From an uncultured Clostridium sp. (lineage in GTDB: Bacteria; Bacillota; Clostridia; TANB77; CAG-508), in contig CAMMNR010000124.1 in NCBI GenBank assembly GCA_946498265.1, forward strand, positions 1 to 5,602: a DNA stretch of 5,602 nt, read 5' to 3'. Position numbers and translations under genes: made by a program. This document shows positions 1 through 5,533 of the stretch, piece by piece. The notes under the pieces are model-generated. The model did not search any database and had not been told where the DNA came from. It was given only the letters and a program-made list of their open reading frames with translations. Each line of letters starts with the position of its first letter. Within the stretch, counting starts at the first letter, position 1.

Positions 1-635
1 ATGTAATAGTAGTAGATTCTGTTGCAGCATTAGTTCCAAAAGCAGAAATAGATGGTGATATGGGAGATTCACATATGGGATTACAAGCAAGACTTATGTC
101 ACAAGCACTAAGGAAACTTGCTGGAGCTATCAATAAATCAAAAACAGTTCTAATTTTTATAAACCAATTAAGAGAAAAAATAGGAGTAATGTTTGGAAAT
201 CCAGAAACAACAACAGGTGGTAGAGCTCTAAAATTCTATGCATCAGTTAGAATGGATATTAGAAAAATAGAAAATATAAAACAAGATGGTGAAGTAAAAG
301 GAAATAGAGTTCGTGTAAAAGTTATAAAAAATAAAGTAGCGCCACCATTTAGAGAAGCAGAATTTGACGTAGTATATGGACAAGGTATTTCAAAAGAAGG
401 AAATATTTTGGATATGGCAGTTAATTTAGATATAGTGGAAAAAGCTGGTTCATGGTTTAGTTACAATGGAGAAAGAATTGGACAAGGAAGAGAAAATGTT
501 AAAAAATATCTAAAAGAAAACCCAGATACTATGAAGGAAATAGAAGAAAAGGTAAGAGCAAATTTTGCCAAAGCATTTGAACAAAGTTTAGGGGAAGAAC
601 TTCCAAGTGCTGAAGAAGAGGATGAAGAAGAATAA
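1..635 (+). CDS. recA: Recombinase RecA, C-terminal part (5' end outside window)
   Basis: RecA polymerises on single-stranded DNA, drives ATP-dependent homologous pairing and strand exchange, and triggers LexA self-cleavage in the SOS response. The window opens inside the gene; the first whole codon is at 3, and 210 residues are visible before the TAA at 633-635. They begin with the Walker B strand VIVVDS (E. coli residues 140-145). DNA-binding loop L1 follows (GDMGDSHMGLQARLMSQALR), then the allosteric Gln in FINQLREKIG, then loop L2 (GVMFGNPETTTGG). The C-terminal domain (IVEKAGSWFSYNGERIGQGR) and an acidic tail (AEEEDEEE) complete the protein, as is typical of RecA. The Walker A P-loop and about 139 N-terminal residues lie outside. 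The internal ATG at 60 is not a real start, because conserved RecA sequence continues in frame before it. Identity is certain at family level. Confidence 0.98.
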   Translation, partial: VIVVDSVAALVPKAEIDGDMGDSHMGLQARLMSQALRKLAGAINKSKTVLIFINQLREKIGVMFGNPETTTGGRALKFYASVRMDIRKIENIKQDGEVKGNRVRVKVIKNKVAPPFREAEFDVVYGQGISKEGNILDMAVNLDIVEKAGSWFSYNGERIGQGRENVKKYLKENPDTMKEIEEKVRANFAKAFEQSLGEELPSAEEEDEEE

Positions 636-657
636 AAGTGAATAAAATTAGGTTAAC

Positions 658-692
658 ATAGGGGCATGCGGATTTTTGTATTGCCCTATTTT
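658..692 (+). terminator. Possible weak terminator or attenuator after recA
   Basis: ATAGGGGCA (658-666) can pair with TGCCCTAT (682-689), giving an 8-bp stem with one bulged G and a 15-nt loop. It is followed by TTT within the AT-rich stretch TATTTTAAATTTT. It lies 23 bp after the recA stop and just before the hicB ribosome binding site, so it could end recA transcription or lower readthrough into hicB. The bulge, long loop and interrupted U-tract make it weaker than a textbook terminator. Confidence 0.45.
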
Positions 693-716
693 AAATTTTA
701 GGAAGGTGATGTAAAA

Positions 717-1130
717 ATGAATAAAAAAGAAAGTTATGAATTTGTAGCTATTTTTGATTATGAAAAAGATGGAATAAATATTAGATTTCCAGATTTAGAG
801 GAGGCTATATCATGTGCTAATACTACAGAAGAGGCGTTAAAAAATGCAAAAGAAGTTTTAGAATTAGTCTTATACAACAGAGAACAAGAAAATATTGAAA
901 TACCAAAACCTACATCATTAGAAAATATTAAGTGTAATGAAAATGAAAAAACTGTTAATGTTAGTGTTTGGATGCCATTAGTAAGAAATGAAATGGAAGA
1001 GCAAGCAGTGAAAAAAACTTTAACAATTCCACAATGGTTAAATCAATTGGCTGAAGCACAAAATGTTAATTTTTCAAAGATATTACAATCAGCATTAAAA
1101 GATTATTTGAAGATAAAAAGAGTATTATAA
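717..1130 (+). CDS. HicB-family antitoxin-like protein, without adjacent hicA
   Basis: This 137-residue protein has the two-part layout of type II HicB antitoxins. The N-terminal partial RNase H-like domain (about 5-65) shows the signature FPDLEEAISCANTTEEALKNA (the family pattern is FPDL.ga.t.gdt.eEAl.nA), followed by IEIPKP. The C-terminal ribbon-helix-helix-like segment (about 99-134, KKTLTIPQWLNQLAEAQNVN then SKILQSALKDYL) would bind DNA and dimerise. HicB proteins normally block the HicA mRNA interferase and autorepress the operon. The start is supported by AGGAAGGTGAT at 700-710, 6 nt before the ATG. No hicA-sized frame (about 60 codons) lies in the 81 bp upstream or the 147 bp downstream, so this is an orphan. 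It may act as a solitary regulator or antidote to a distant toxin. No good SigA promoter is visible in the recA-hicB gap, so readthrough from recA is possible. The family call is firm; the function is not. Confidence 0.88.
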   Translation: MNKKESYEFVAIFDYEKDGINIRFPDLEEAISCANTTEEALKNAKEVLELVLYNREQENIEIPKPTSLENIKCNENEKTVNVSVWMPLVRNEMEEQAVKKTLTIPQWLNQLAEAQNVNFSKILQSALKDYLKIKRVL

Positions 1131-1171
1131 TTATCCAAATTTTATAAAGTAAAACTTTTATACAATTTTAT

Positions 1172-1213
1172 TTTTTTACATTATAGGAAATACAATTCCT
1201 ATAATGTAAAAAA
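1172..1213. repeat. Perfect 18-bp inverted repeat downstream of hicB
   Basis: The arm at 1172-1189 (TTTTTTACATTATAGGAA) is the exact reverse complement of 1196-1213, with a 6-nt loop (ATACAA). It is not a standard terminator in either direction, because the T-run forms the 5' base of the stem rather than following it. Its right-hand A6 (1208-1213) is shared with the left arm of the next hairpin, so the two structures compete for those bases. It may stabilise the hicB mRNA 3' end or help termination. Its role is unknown. Confidence 0.8.
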
Positions 1214-1243
1214 GCTGGATAAAAAAGATTATCCAGCTTTTTT
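1208..1243. terminator. Bidirectional rho-independent terminator between convergent genes
   Basis: AAAAAAGCTGGATAA (1208-1222) pairs perfectly with TTATCCAGCTTTTTT (1229-1243) around a 6-nt loop (AAAAGA). The GC-containing core GCTGG/CCAGC is followed by T6 on the plus strand, and by T6 on the minus strand because of the left A6. It therefore fits termination of both hicB (plus) and the minus-strand gene ending at 1278. Its place between two convergent stop codons supports this strongly. Confidence 0.9.
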
Positions 1244-1255
1244 GAGGTATTATCC

Positions 1256-1277
1256 AATTTCTAGTTTACTAGAAATT
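1256..1277. repeat. Short hairpin touching the stop codon of the minus-strand gene
   Basis: AATTTCTAGT (1256-1265) and ACTAGAAATT (1268-1277) are perfect inverted repeats. As RNA this would fold as a 9-bp stem with a 4-nt loop. On the minus strand it starts at the base directly after the TAG stop (1280-1278) and precedes the terminator at 1208-1243. It could protect the 3' end of that mRNA. It is AT-rich and has no T-tract, so it is not itself a terminator. Confidence 0.6.
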
Positions 1278-1835
1278 CTATAGGTCATTAGTCTTAAAAG
1301 AACCTTTTACATAGATACTATTGCCATGAGAATCGAAATGATTCTTAGCATATAAATCTCTGCCACAATATGTTGTTCCATAAATGTTTGCAGTATAGCA
1401 AAAAATGTCAAAAAGGACATTAATACTTCCAAAAGAAAAAATTCTTCCAGAAACATATAGAGAAAGTGATTTTGAAATTCCTCCACAACCTAAATCGCCA
1501 TTTTCTATAAAGATATTACCAGCATGTGCAATGCCACATTCACCAATAACAAAAGATCCATTGGTAATATGAATATCACCATCTACATAGAAAAACAAAC
1601 AAATTAGTTGGTCTTGATATATATGCCCCATTTTGTTTTCAACCAATAATGAACCAGCTGTAAGATTACCACCAAAAATTTCTAGACTAGGTGAACATAT
1701 TTCAGTTTGAACTAAAACTAAATTTCCATTTACTATTAAACTTCCATTTTCAATTTTGGTATCACCTATTAACCGCAAATCACCATCAAATATTAAGTCT
1801 TCATCTTTAAGTCTTAAATCTCTGATTTCTAACAT
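1278..1835 (-). CDS. Hypothetical protein with beta-solenoid-like repeats
   Basis: I do not recognise a named family. The 185-residue product is built of short beta-strand units spaced by turns, about 14-18 residues per unit. Examples are DLIFDGDLRLIGDT (13-26), KIENGSLIVNGNLVLVQT (27-44), FYVDGDIHITNGS (82-94), IFIENGDLGCGG (108-119), LYVSGRIFSFGS (126-137) and IYVKGSFKTNDL (174-185). The recurring hydrophobic-x-hydrophobic then NG/DG/GN turns resemble beta-helix or bactofilin-like folds. There is no signal peptide and no clear membrane span, so it is probably cytosolic. Six cysteines (47, 79, 100, 117, 146, 157) are scattered. The ATG at 1835 is chosen over an in-frame ATG at 1856 because AAGGAGGT (1843-1850) sits 7 nt before it; the longer form would overlap that site. 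The gene is convergent to hicB, divergent from the HAD gene and monocistronic. The coding call is good, the fold is inferred and the function is unknown. Confidence 0.82.
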   Translation of the reverse strand: MLEIRDLRLKDEDLIFDGDLRLIGDTKIENGSLIVNGNLVLVQTEICSPSLEIFGGNLTAGSLLVENKMGHIYQDQLICLFFYVDGDIHITNGSFVIGECGIAHAGNIFIENGDLGCGGISKSLSLYVSGRIFSFGSINVLFDIFCYTANIYGTTYCGRDLYAKNHFDSHGNSIYVKGSFKTNDL

Positions 1836-1842
1836 AAAAAAT

Positions 1843-1850
1843 ACCTCCTT
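1843..1850 (-). promoter_or_regulatory. Strong Shine-Dalgarno that fixes the start at 1835
   Basis: On the minus strand AAGGAGGT lies 7 nt before the ATG at 1835-1833, matching the 16S anti-SD closely. The upstream in-frame ATG at 1856 has no comparable site and would place this SD inside the coding region. Confidence 0.9.
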
Positions 1851-1864
1851 GTGCATAAATACAA

Positions 1865-1881
1865 ATTTTTGTTACAAAAAT
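1865..1881. promoter_or_regulatory. Operator-like dyad over the predicted transcription start
   Basis: ATTTTTGT and ACAAAAAT form a perfect 8-bp dyad around a single central T (1873). It lies directly after the -10 box of the minus-strand promoter and covers the expected start site near 1875, a classic repressor position. The arms are almost all A/T, so chance symmetry is possible. The regulator is unknown. Confidence 0.4.
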
Positions 1882-1910
1882 ATTATACAACACTAAACAT
1901 AAAATTGCAA
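1882..1910 (-). promoter_or_regulatory. SigA-type promoter for the minus-strand gene
   Basis: Read on the minus strand, the -35 box TTGCAA (1910-1905) and the perfect -10 box TATAAT (1887-1882) are separated by exactly 17 bp. Initiation is expected near 1875, giving a leader of about 40 nt that contains the AAGGAGGT site. Box match, spacing and distance to the gene all agree. Confidence 0.8.
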
Positions 1911-1988
1911 GAAATATAAATATATCATAGAATTTATACGCTAAACTTAATGGTTCTATTATGAATTAAAGGAAATAAAAATTAATTC

Positions 1989-2017
1989 TTGATATTTAAT
2001 GCCAGTTATAGTAAAAT
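1989..2017 (+). promoter_or_regulatory. SigA-type promoter for the HAD-recX gene run
   Basis: The -35 box TTGATA (1989-1994) and the -10 box TAAAAT (2012-2017) are separated by 17 bp. Initiation is expected near 2024, leaving a leader of about 84 nt before the HAD start at 2108. It is divergent from the minus-strand promoter about 80 bp to its left. No clear riboswitch fold is visible in the short leader. Confidence 0.7.
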
Positions 2018-2088
2018 ATAGAAAGAATTTATGTATATAAGGGGAAAAATTGAAAATAAAATTCTTTTCCAACCACATTATACTTTAT

Positions 2089-2095
2089 GGAAGGA
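2089..2095 (+). promoter_or_regulatory. Ribosome binding site deciding the HAD start
   Basis: GGAAGGA ends 12 nt before the ATG at 2108. It overlaps the in-frame ATG at 2087 and touches the one at 2096, so neither of those can use it. The spacing is longer than ideal, so the start at 2108 rests partly on family N-terminal conservation. Confidence 0.6.
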
Positions 2096-2107
2096 ATGCG
2101 ATTTATT

Positions 2108-2950
2108 ATGATAAAACTAATTGCGAGTGATTTAGACGGAACAATAATTGATTACAACAATCAAGTGGCAAATGACAATTTAACAGCAATAAATAAGCTA
2201 AATGATACATCAATAAATTTTGCTATTTGTACAGGAAAAACATATTCAATGACAAAAAATATATGTAATGAATTACATCCAACATATGGAATATTTGGAA
2301 ATGGAACACAAATTATAAACTTAAAAACAGAAGAAGAAATTATAAGAAATGTGATAACAAATGAACAAGCAATTAATTGTTTAAAAATTGCAGAAGATAA
2401 AAATTTAAATGTACATATATATACAGAAAATAAAATAATAGCACAGCAAGAATTGAAATATATAGGATTCAGAAATTATATTCTATATAAAAATCAAGTA
2501 GATTTTGAAATAGTAGAATCATTAGAAAGATATATTAAACAAAATGTTCCTAGTATATTAAAATTAGTTATATCAGGAAATACAGATTTAGAAAAAATAA
2601 AAAAGCAAATAGAAGATAAAGAAAACTTAACTGCAATACAAATTAAAAAATATGATAAATACAAGGATAAGACAATAAATGAAGAATATGAGTATTTAGA
2701 TATTGTTCCAAAAAATGTAACTAAATACACTGCATTAAAACAACTAAGTGATTATTTAAGAGTTTCTAATGATGAGATTTTAGCTGTAGGAGATAATGTA
2801 AATGATATAGAAATGATAAAAAATGCAGGAATAGGAGTAGCAATTGGTGGATGTTATGATGAGGTAAAAGAAATAGCATCATATGTAACTAAAAACACAG
2901 TGAAAACAGGAGGATTTGCAGAAGCAGTATATAAATTTATAGAGTTTTAG
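2108..2950 (+). CDS. Cof-type HAD-IIB family hydrolase (phosphatase)
   Basis: This is a haloacid dehalogenase superfamily phosphatase of subclass IIB, cytosolic, acting on small phosphorylated metabolites such as sugar phosphates or cofactors; the substrate cannot be read from the sequence. All four motifs are present (numbered from 2108). Motif I is SDLDGT, with nucleophile Asp8 and acid/base Asp10. Motif II is Thr42 in AICTGK. The motif III lysine is Lys206 in PKNVTKYTAL. Motif IV is VGDNVNDIEM, with Asp229 and Asp233, followed by AGIGVAIGG. Residues of roughly 82-190 form the C2B cap. At 280 residues it has the usual length. The ATG at 2108 is preferred over in-frame ATGs at 2087 and 2096. 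It gives the canonical MIKLIASDLDGT start and has GGAAGGA (2089-2095) upstream, although the 12-nt spacing is rather long. TGK replaces the more common TGR. It is 13 bp from recX, so the two are probably cotranscribed. Confidence 0.93.
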   Translation: MIKLIASDLDGTIIDYNNQVANDNLTAINKLNDTSINFAICTGKTYSMTKNICNELHPTYGIFGNGTQIINLKTEEEIIRNVITNEQAINCLKIAEDKNLNVHIYTENKIIAQQELKYIGFRNYILYKNQVDFEIVESLERYIKQNVPSILKLVISGNTDLEKIKKQIEDKENLTAIQIKKYDKYKDKTINEEYEYLDIVPKNVTKYTALKQLSDYLRVSNDEILAVGDNVNDIEMIKNAGIGVAIGGCYDEVKEIASYVTKNTVKTGGFAEAVYKFIEF

Positions 2951-2963
2951 AGGAAGGAATAAA

Positions 2964-3410
2964 ATGTATACAATAGAAGAATTTGATAGAGAAAAAACAA
3001 AAATATTAAAATATATATTATATAAAAAAAGAAGTGAAAACGAGGTAAGGAATAAATTTTCTAGTACAATAAACCAAGAATTATTAGAAGATATTATAGA
3101 TTATTTAAAAGAAGCAAATTACATAAATGATAAAGAATTTATAGAAAAGACAGTTAATAATTTTATTACATTAAAAAACTTATCTCTAAAAGAATTAAAA
3201 TATAAGTTGATGTCAATAGGATTAAATAAAGATGATATAGATGATTACTTGTATGAAAATAAGGAAGAGTTAGAAGAATATGAAATAAAATCAGCATCAA
3301 ATATAATATATAAAAAATCAAGTACGATGGAACAAGAAGAAATAAAGCAATATTTATTAAAAAAGGGATATAAAAACGAGAATATAAAGCAAGCATTTGA
3401 AAATGAATGA
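2964..3410 (+). CDS. recX: Regulatory protein RecX
   Basis: RecX binds the RecA-DNA filament and modulates it, usually inhibiting RecA ATPase, strand exchange and co-protease activity. The 148-residue protein has the family's tandem three-helix repeats. The first begins ILKYILYKKRSENEVRNKF (14-32; family pattern al.yL..R.rS..El...L). Then comes the hallmark LLEDIIDYLKEANYINDKEF (40-59), followed by a second unit with LSLKELKYKLMSIGLNKDDI (73-92) and a third ending IKQYLLKKGYKNENIKQAF (127-145). The length is normal. AGGAAGG (2951-2957), 6 nt before the ATG, supports the start. The gene follows the HAD gene by 13 bp. It lies about 2.3 kb from recA, with three genes between, although the two are adjacent in many bacteria. 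The assignment rests on the repeat pattern rather than a catalytic motif, but is good. Confidence 0.9.
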   Translation: MYTIEEFDREKTKILKYILYKKRSENEVRNKFSSTINQELLEDIIDYLKEANYINDKEFIEKTVNNFITLKNLSLKELKYKLMSIGLNKDDIDDYLYENKEELEEYEIKSASNIIYKKSSTMEQEEIKQYLLKKGYKNENIKQAFENE

Positions 3411-3503
3411 TAAAACAACATTACTAAAAAGGCATACAAAAATAATCCACAATGCAAGTTAAATAGAAATTAATGTATACAAAACTAAAAAGGAGAAATA
3501 CAA

Positions 3504-4250
3504 ATGTCAATATTAACATTAGAAACGAAAAAAGTATCAATAAAAATTAATAATTTTGAAGGACCATTAGACTTATTATGCCACTTAATAGACAAAAACA
3601 AAATGAACATATATGACATTAATTTAAGTGAAATAACAGACCAATATATAAGTTATTTAAAAGAACAAGAAAGTTTGAATTTAGAAATAGCAAGCGAATT
3701 TTTAGTTATGGCTTCAACTTTATTATATTTAAAATCAAAAAATCTACTTCCTAAACAAGAAGATGATGAAGAAGAACTAACAGAAGAAGAGTTAATAAGA
3801 AGAATCATAGAATACAAAAAATTTAAAGAAATTAGTAAAGTATTTAAAGAGCAATATTTAAAATATTCAAATAGAATTTTTAAAATGCCAGAAAATATAG
3901 AATTACCAAAAAAGAAACTAGAAAAAAATTATGAAAGCAATGTAATACCAGATATATATAAGGAATTAATAGAAAGAAATAGTGTAAAGTTAAACCAAAA
4001 TGCAAAAAATATAGAAAAAATAGCACTTGTAGAAAATTATACAGTTGCAAGTAAGGTAAAAGAAATGTTTAAGATATTGGTAAAACAAAAAAGATTTGTA
4101 TTTAATAAAATATTTTCAATAAATAAAAGAAATAAACAGGAAGTTGTAACAGCATTTTCAGGATTGTTAGAATTATCAAGGAGAAATAAAGTAGAAACAT
4201 CTCAAGAAAAATTATTTGGAGATATAACGGTAGAAAAAGTAAAAAAATAA
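3504..4250 (+). CDS. scpA: Segregation and condensation protein A (SMC kleisin)
   Basis: ScpA is the kleisin that bridges the two SMC heads and, with ScpB, forms the bacterial condensin that compacts and segregates the chromosome near the nucleoid origin. The N-terminal SMC-neck-binding domain is clear: NNFEGPLDLLCHLIDKNKMN (16-35), SEITDQYISYL (42-52) and SEFLVMASTLLYLKSKNLLP (64-83). An acidic linker (85-97) and a helical middle lead to the C-terminal winged helix that binds the SMC cap (VVTAFSGLLELSRRNKV then QEKLFGDITV, 214-243). The 248 residues are the usual length. AAGGAG (3490-3495), 8 nt before the ATG, supports the start. The 93-bp gap after recX shows no strong terminator or promoter, so cotranscription is possible. 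Oddly, scpB, usually the next gene in Bacillota, is not there. Confidence 0.96.
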   Translation: MSILTLETKKVSIKINNFEGPLDLLCHLIDKNKMNIYDINLSEITDQYISYLKEQESLNLEIASEFLVMASTLLYLKSKNLLPKQEDDEEELTEEELIRRIIEYKKFKEISKVFKEQYLKYSNRIFKMPENIELPKKKLEKNYESNVIPDIYKELIERNSVKLNQNAKNIEKIALVENYTVASKVKEMFKILVKQKRFVFNKIFSINKRNKQEVVTAFSGLLELSRRNKVETSQEKLFGDITVEKVKK

Positions 4251-4348
4251 AATAACATTGTGCATTCTTTTATACTATAAACTATTCAAATTAAAGAAAT
4301 TGTTTAAAAATGAAAAAAATGGAAAAACTAACTATATAACCTAAAAAG

Positions 4349-4356
4349 AAGGTGAT
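4349..4356 (+). promoter_or_regulatory. Ribosome binding site supporting a TTG start at 4362
   Basis: AAGGTGAT matches the GGTGAT part of the full anti-SD complement and ends 5 nt before the TTG at 4362. There is no in-frame ATG ahead of the hydrophobic N-terminus, so TTG is the best start for the DUF2953 gene. A GTG at 4352 lies within this site and opens a different, non-conserved frame. Confidence 0.65.
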
Positions 4357-4361
4357 AAAAG

Positions 4362-4982
4362 TTGGTTTTTCTTTATATTATTGGGTTTGTATTAACTATA
4401 TTTATAATACTGATATTTTCAAAAATTCAAATAAAAATAGAAAATTTCAAATTCACATCAGAAACTATAAGACACATAAATACAGACTACAAATTCGTTA
4501 TAAAATTATATATTTTATCAAAGATACCAATATTAAAAATATCAATAACAAAGAAATTTTTGGAAAAACTTAAATTAAAGGAAAAAATGAAAACCTTTGA
4601 AATGGAGCTTATAGAAAATAAGTTAAAAATTGATAAAGACTTTTTAAAAGCTATGAAAAAATTAGATATCAATATAAAGCATTTAAATTTAAGGATAGAT
4701 TTAGGAACAGAAAATGCAAGTTTTACATCAATAATAATTCCAATATTAAGTACAATAATTTCAATGTTATTAAGAAATAGAATAAAAGATTATAAAAATC
4801 AACATTATATAGTAAATCCAATTTTTACAAACCAAAATTTAATAAATATAGAACTTTCTAGTATATTTGAAATAAAAATGATACATATTATAGATAGTAT
4901 ATATGTATTAAATAAAAAAGAAGGAGAGGATAAATATGAGCGAACATCCAATAGAAGGGCTTATGACAACTGCTATGAATAG
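4362..4982 (+). CDS. DUF2953 (YtfI-like) membrane-anchored protein, TTG start
   Basis: This 206-residue protein fits the DUF2953 family, which is commonly encoded directly before GerW/YtfJ in spore formers; its biochemical role is not established. An N-terminal membrane segment (about 2-19, FLYIIGFVLTIFIILIFS) anchors it. A basic, lysine-rich middle (about 58-102) contains coiled-coil-like helix. A family-like core follows, with IDLGTENASFTSIIIPILST (112-131) and a second hydrophobic stretch to about 137. It ends in the conserved-looking tail KYERTSNRRAYDNCYE. Initiation is at a TTG with a good ribosome binding site. The last 47 bases overlap the start of gerW in another frame, so translation of the two is probably coupled. 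The family call rests on the GTxxA region, the tail and the gene order. Confidence 0.78.
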   Translation: MVFLYIIGFVLTIFIILIFSKIQIKIENFKFTSETIRHINTDYKFVIKLYILSKIPILKISITKKFLEKLKLKEKMKTFEMELIENKLKIDKDFLKAMKKLDINIKHLNLRIDLGTENASFTSIIIPILSTIISMLLRNRIKDYKNQHYIVNPIFTNQNLINIELSSIFEIKMIHIIDSIYVLNKKEGEDKYERTSNRRAYDNCYE

Positions 4983-5529
4983 TATAAAAGATATGGTAGA
5001 TGTTAACACAATTATAGGAGACCCAATAGAAACATCAAATAATATAGTCATAATACCTATTTCAAAAGTATCATTTGGATTTGCATCAGGAGGAAGTGAA
5101 TTTAAAGGAGAAACAGTAGATGAATACACCAAAAAAGATAAGGAAGAAGCTATACAATATAGACTTCCATTTGGAGGAGGAAGCGGAGCAGGAGTAACTA
5201 TAAATCCAATAGCATTTTTAGTAATTCAATCTAATAATGTAAAATTAATGCCGGTTAATCATTCATCATCTATAGACAAGCTTTTAGATTATATGCCAGA
5301 TTTGATAGAAAAGACAAATAATATGATGAATCGTTGTATCCAAAATAAAAAAGAAGAAACACAAAAAATCATAAAAGAAATGCAAAAAAGAAATAAAGAT
5401 GTAGAAAATCAAGAAACTAAAATTAAAGAAAAAATTGAAAAAAAAGTAAAAAAACCTGAAACAGAAAAAAAGCCTGAAGAAGAATTAGATTATGAATACG
5501 AATATAATGAAACTTTGGAAGACGAATAA
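4936..5529 (+). CDS. ytfJ: GerW/YtfJ family sporulation protein with charged C-terminal tail
   Basis: GerW/YtfJ proteins are made in sporulating cells; in Bacillus subtilis YtfJ is a spore protein linked to germination, with unknown biochemistry. The core is unmistakable: HPIEGLMTTAMNSIKDMVDV (4-23), TIIGDPIE (25-32), IVIIPISKVSFGFASGGSEF (37-56), LPFGGGSGAGVTINPIAFLV (77-96), VKLMPVN (102-108) and DKLLDYMPDLIEK (114-126). Beyond about residue 135 there is a lysine/glutamate-rich, probably helical or disordered tail ending in DYEYEYNETLEDE. It brings the length to 197 residues, against about 150 for the B. subtilis protein. The ATG at 4936 is supported by AAGGAGAGGA (4921-4930) and by conservation from residue 4 on. 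The gene overlaps DUF2953 by 47 bp. No terminator precedes the GC-rich repeat that begins about 5 bp after the stop. Confidence 0.95.
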   Translation: MSEHPIEGLMTTAMNSIKDMVDVNTIIGDPIETSNNIVIIPISKVSFGFASGGSEFKGETVDEYTKKDKEEAIQYRLPFGGGSGAGVTINPIAFLVIQSNNVKLMPVNHSSSIDKLLDYMPDLIEKTNNMMNRCIQNKKEETQKIIKEMQKRNKDVENQETKIKEKIEKKVKKPETEKKPEEELDYEYEYNETLEDE

Positions 5530-5533
5530 CTAA

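Noticed and set aside
1836..1856. Seven-residue N-terminal extension (MHKEVFF) of the minus-strand gene
   Set aside because: It would place the perfect AAGGAGGT site inside the coding region; the ATG at 1835 has correct spacing to that site.
2087..2107. Longer HAD protein starting MEGMRFI
   Set aside because: There is no Shine-Dalgarno before 2087, and the family normally begins at MIKLIASDLDGT, matching the ATG at 2108.
2024..2107. Riboswitch in the HAD leader
   Set aside because: The leader is about 84 nt, AT-rich and forms only weak imperfect pairing (GGGGAAAAATT with AATTCTTTTCC); no known aptamer core is visible.
3403..3462. Small frame MNDKTTLLKRHTKIIHNAS overlapping the recX stop
   Set aside because: It has only 19 codons, no convincing ribosome binding site and no recognisable similarity; chance is the simplest explanation.
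3411..3503. Possible separate promoter for scpA
   Set aside because: A TATACA-like box is present near 3475, but no -35 box at suitable spacing could be found; I also saw no terminator after recX.
4257..4290. Sporulation-sigma promoter before DUF2953 (TATACTATA region)
   Set aside because: Some bases resemble a forespore-type -10, but no matching -35 element is present at the right distance in this AT-rich stretch.
4352..4573. GTG-started frame of 73 codons at the DUF2953 start
   Set aside because: It lies in another frame over the conserved hydrophobic N-terminus of the DUF2953 protein, and its GTG is inside the ribosome binding site.
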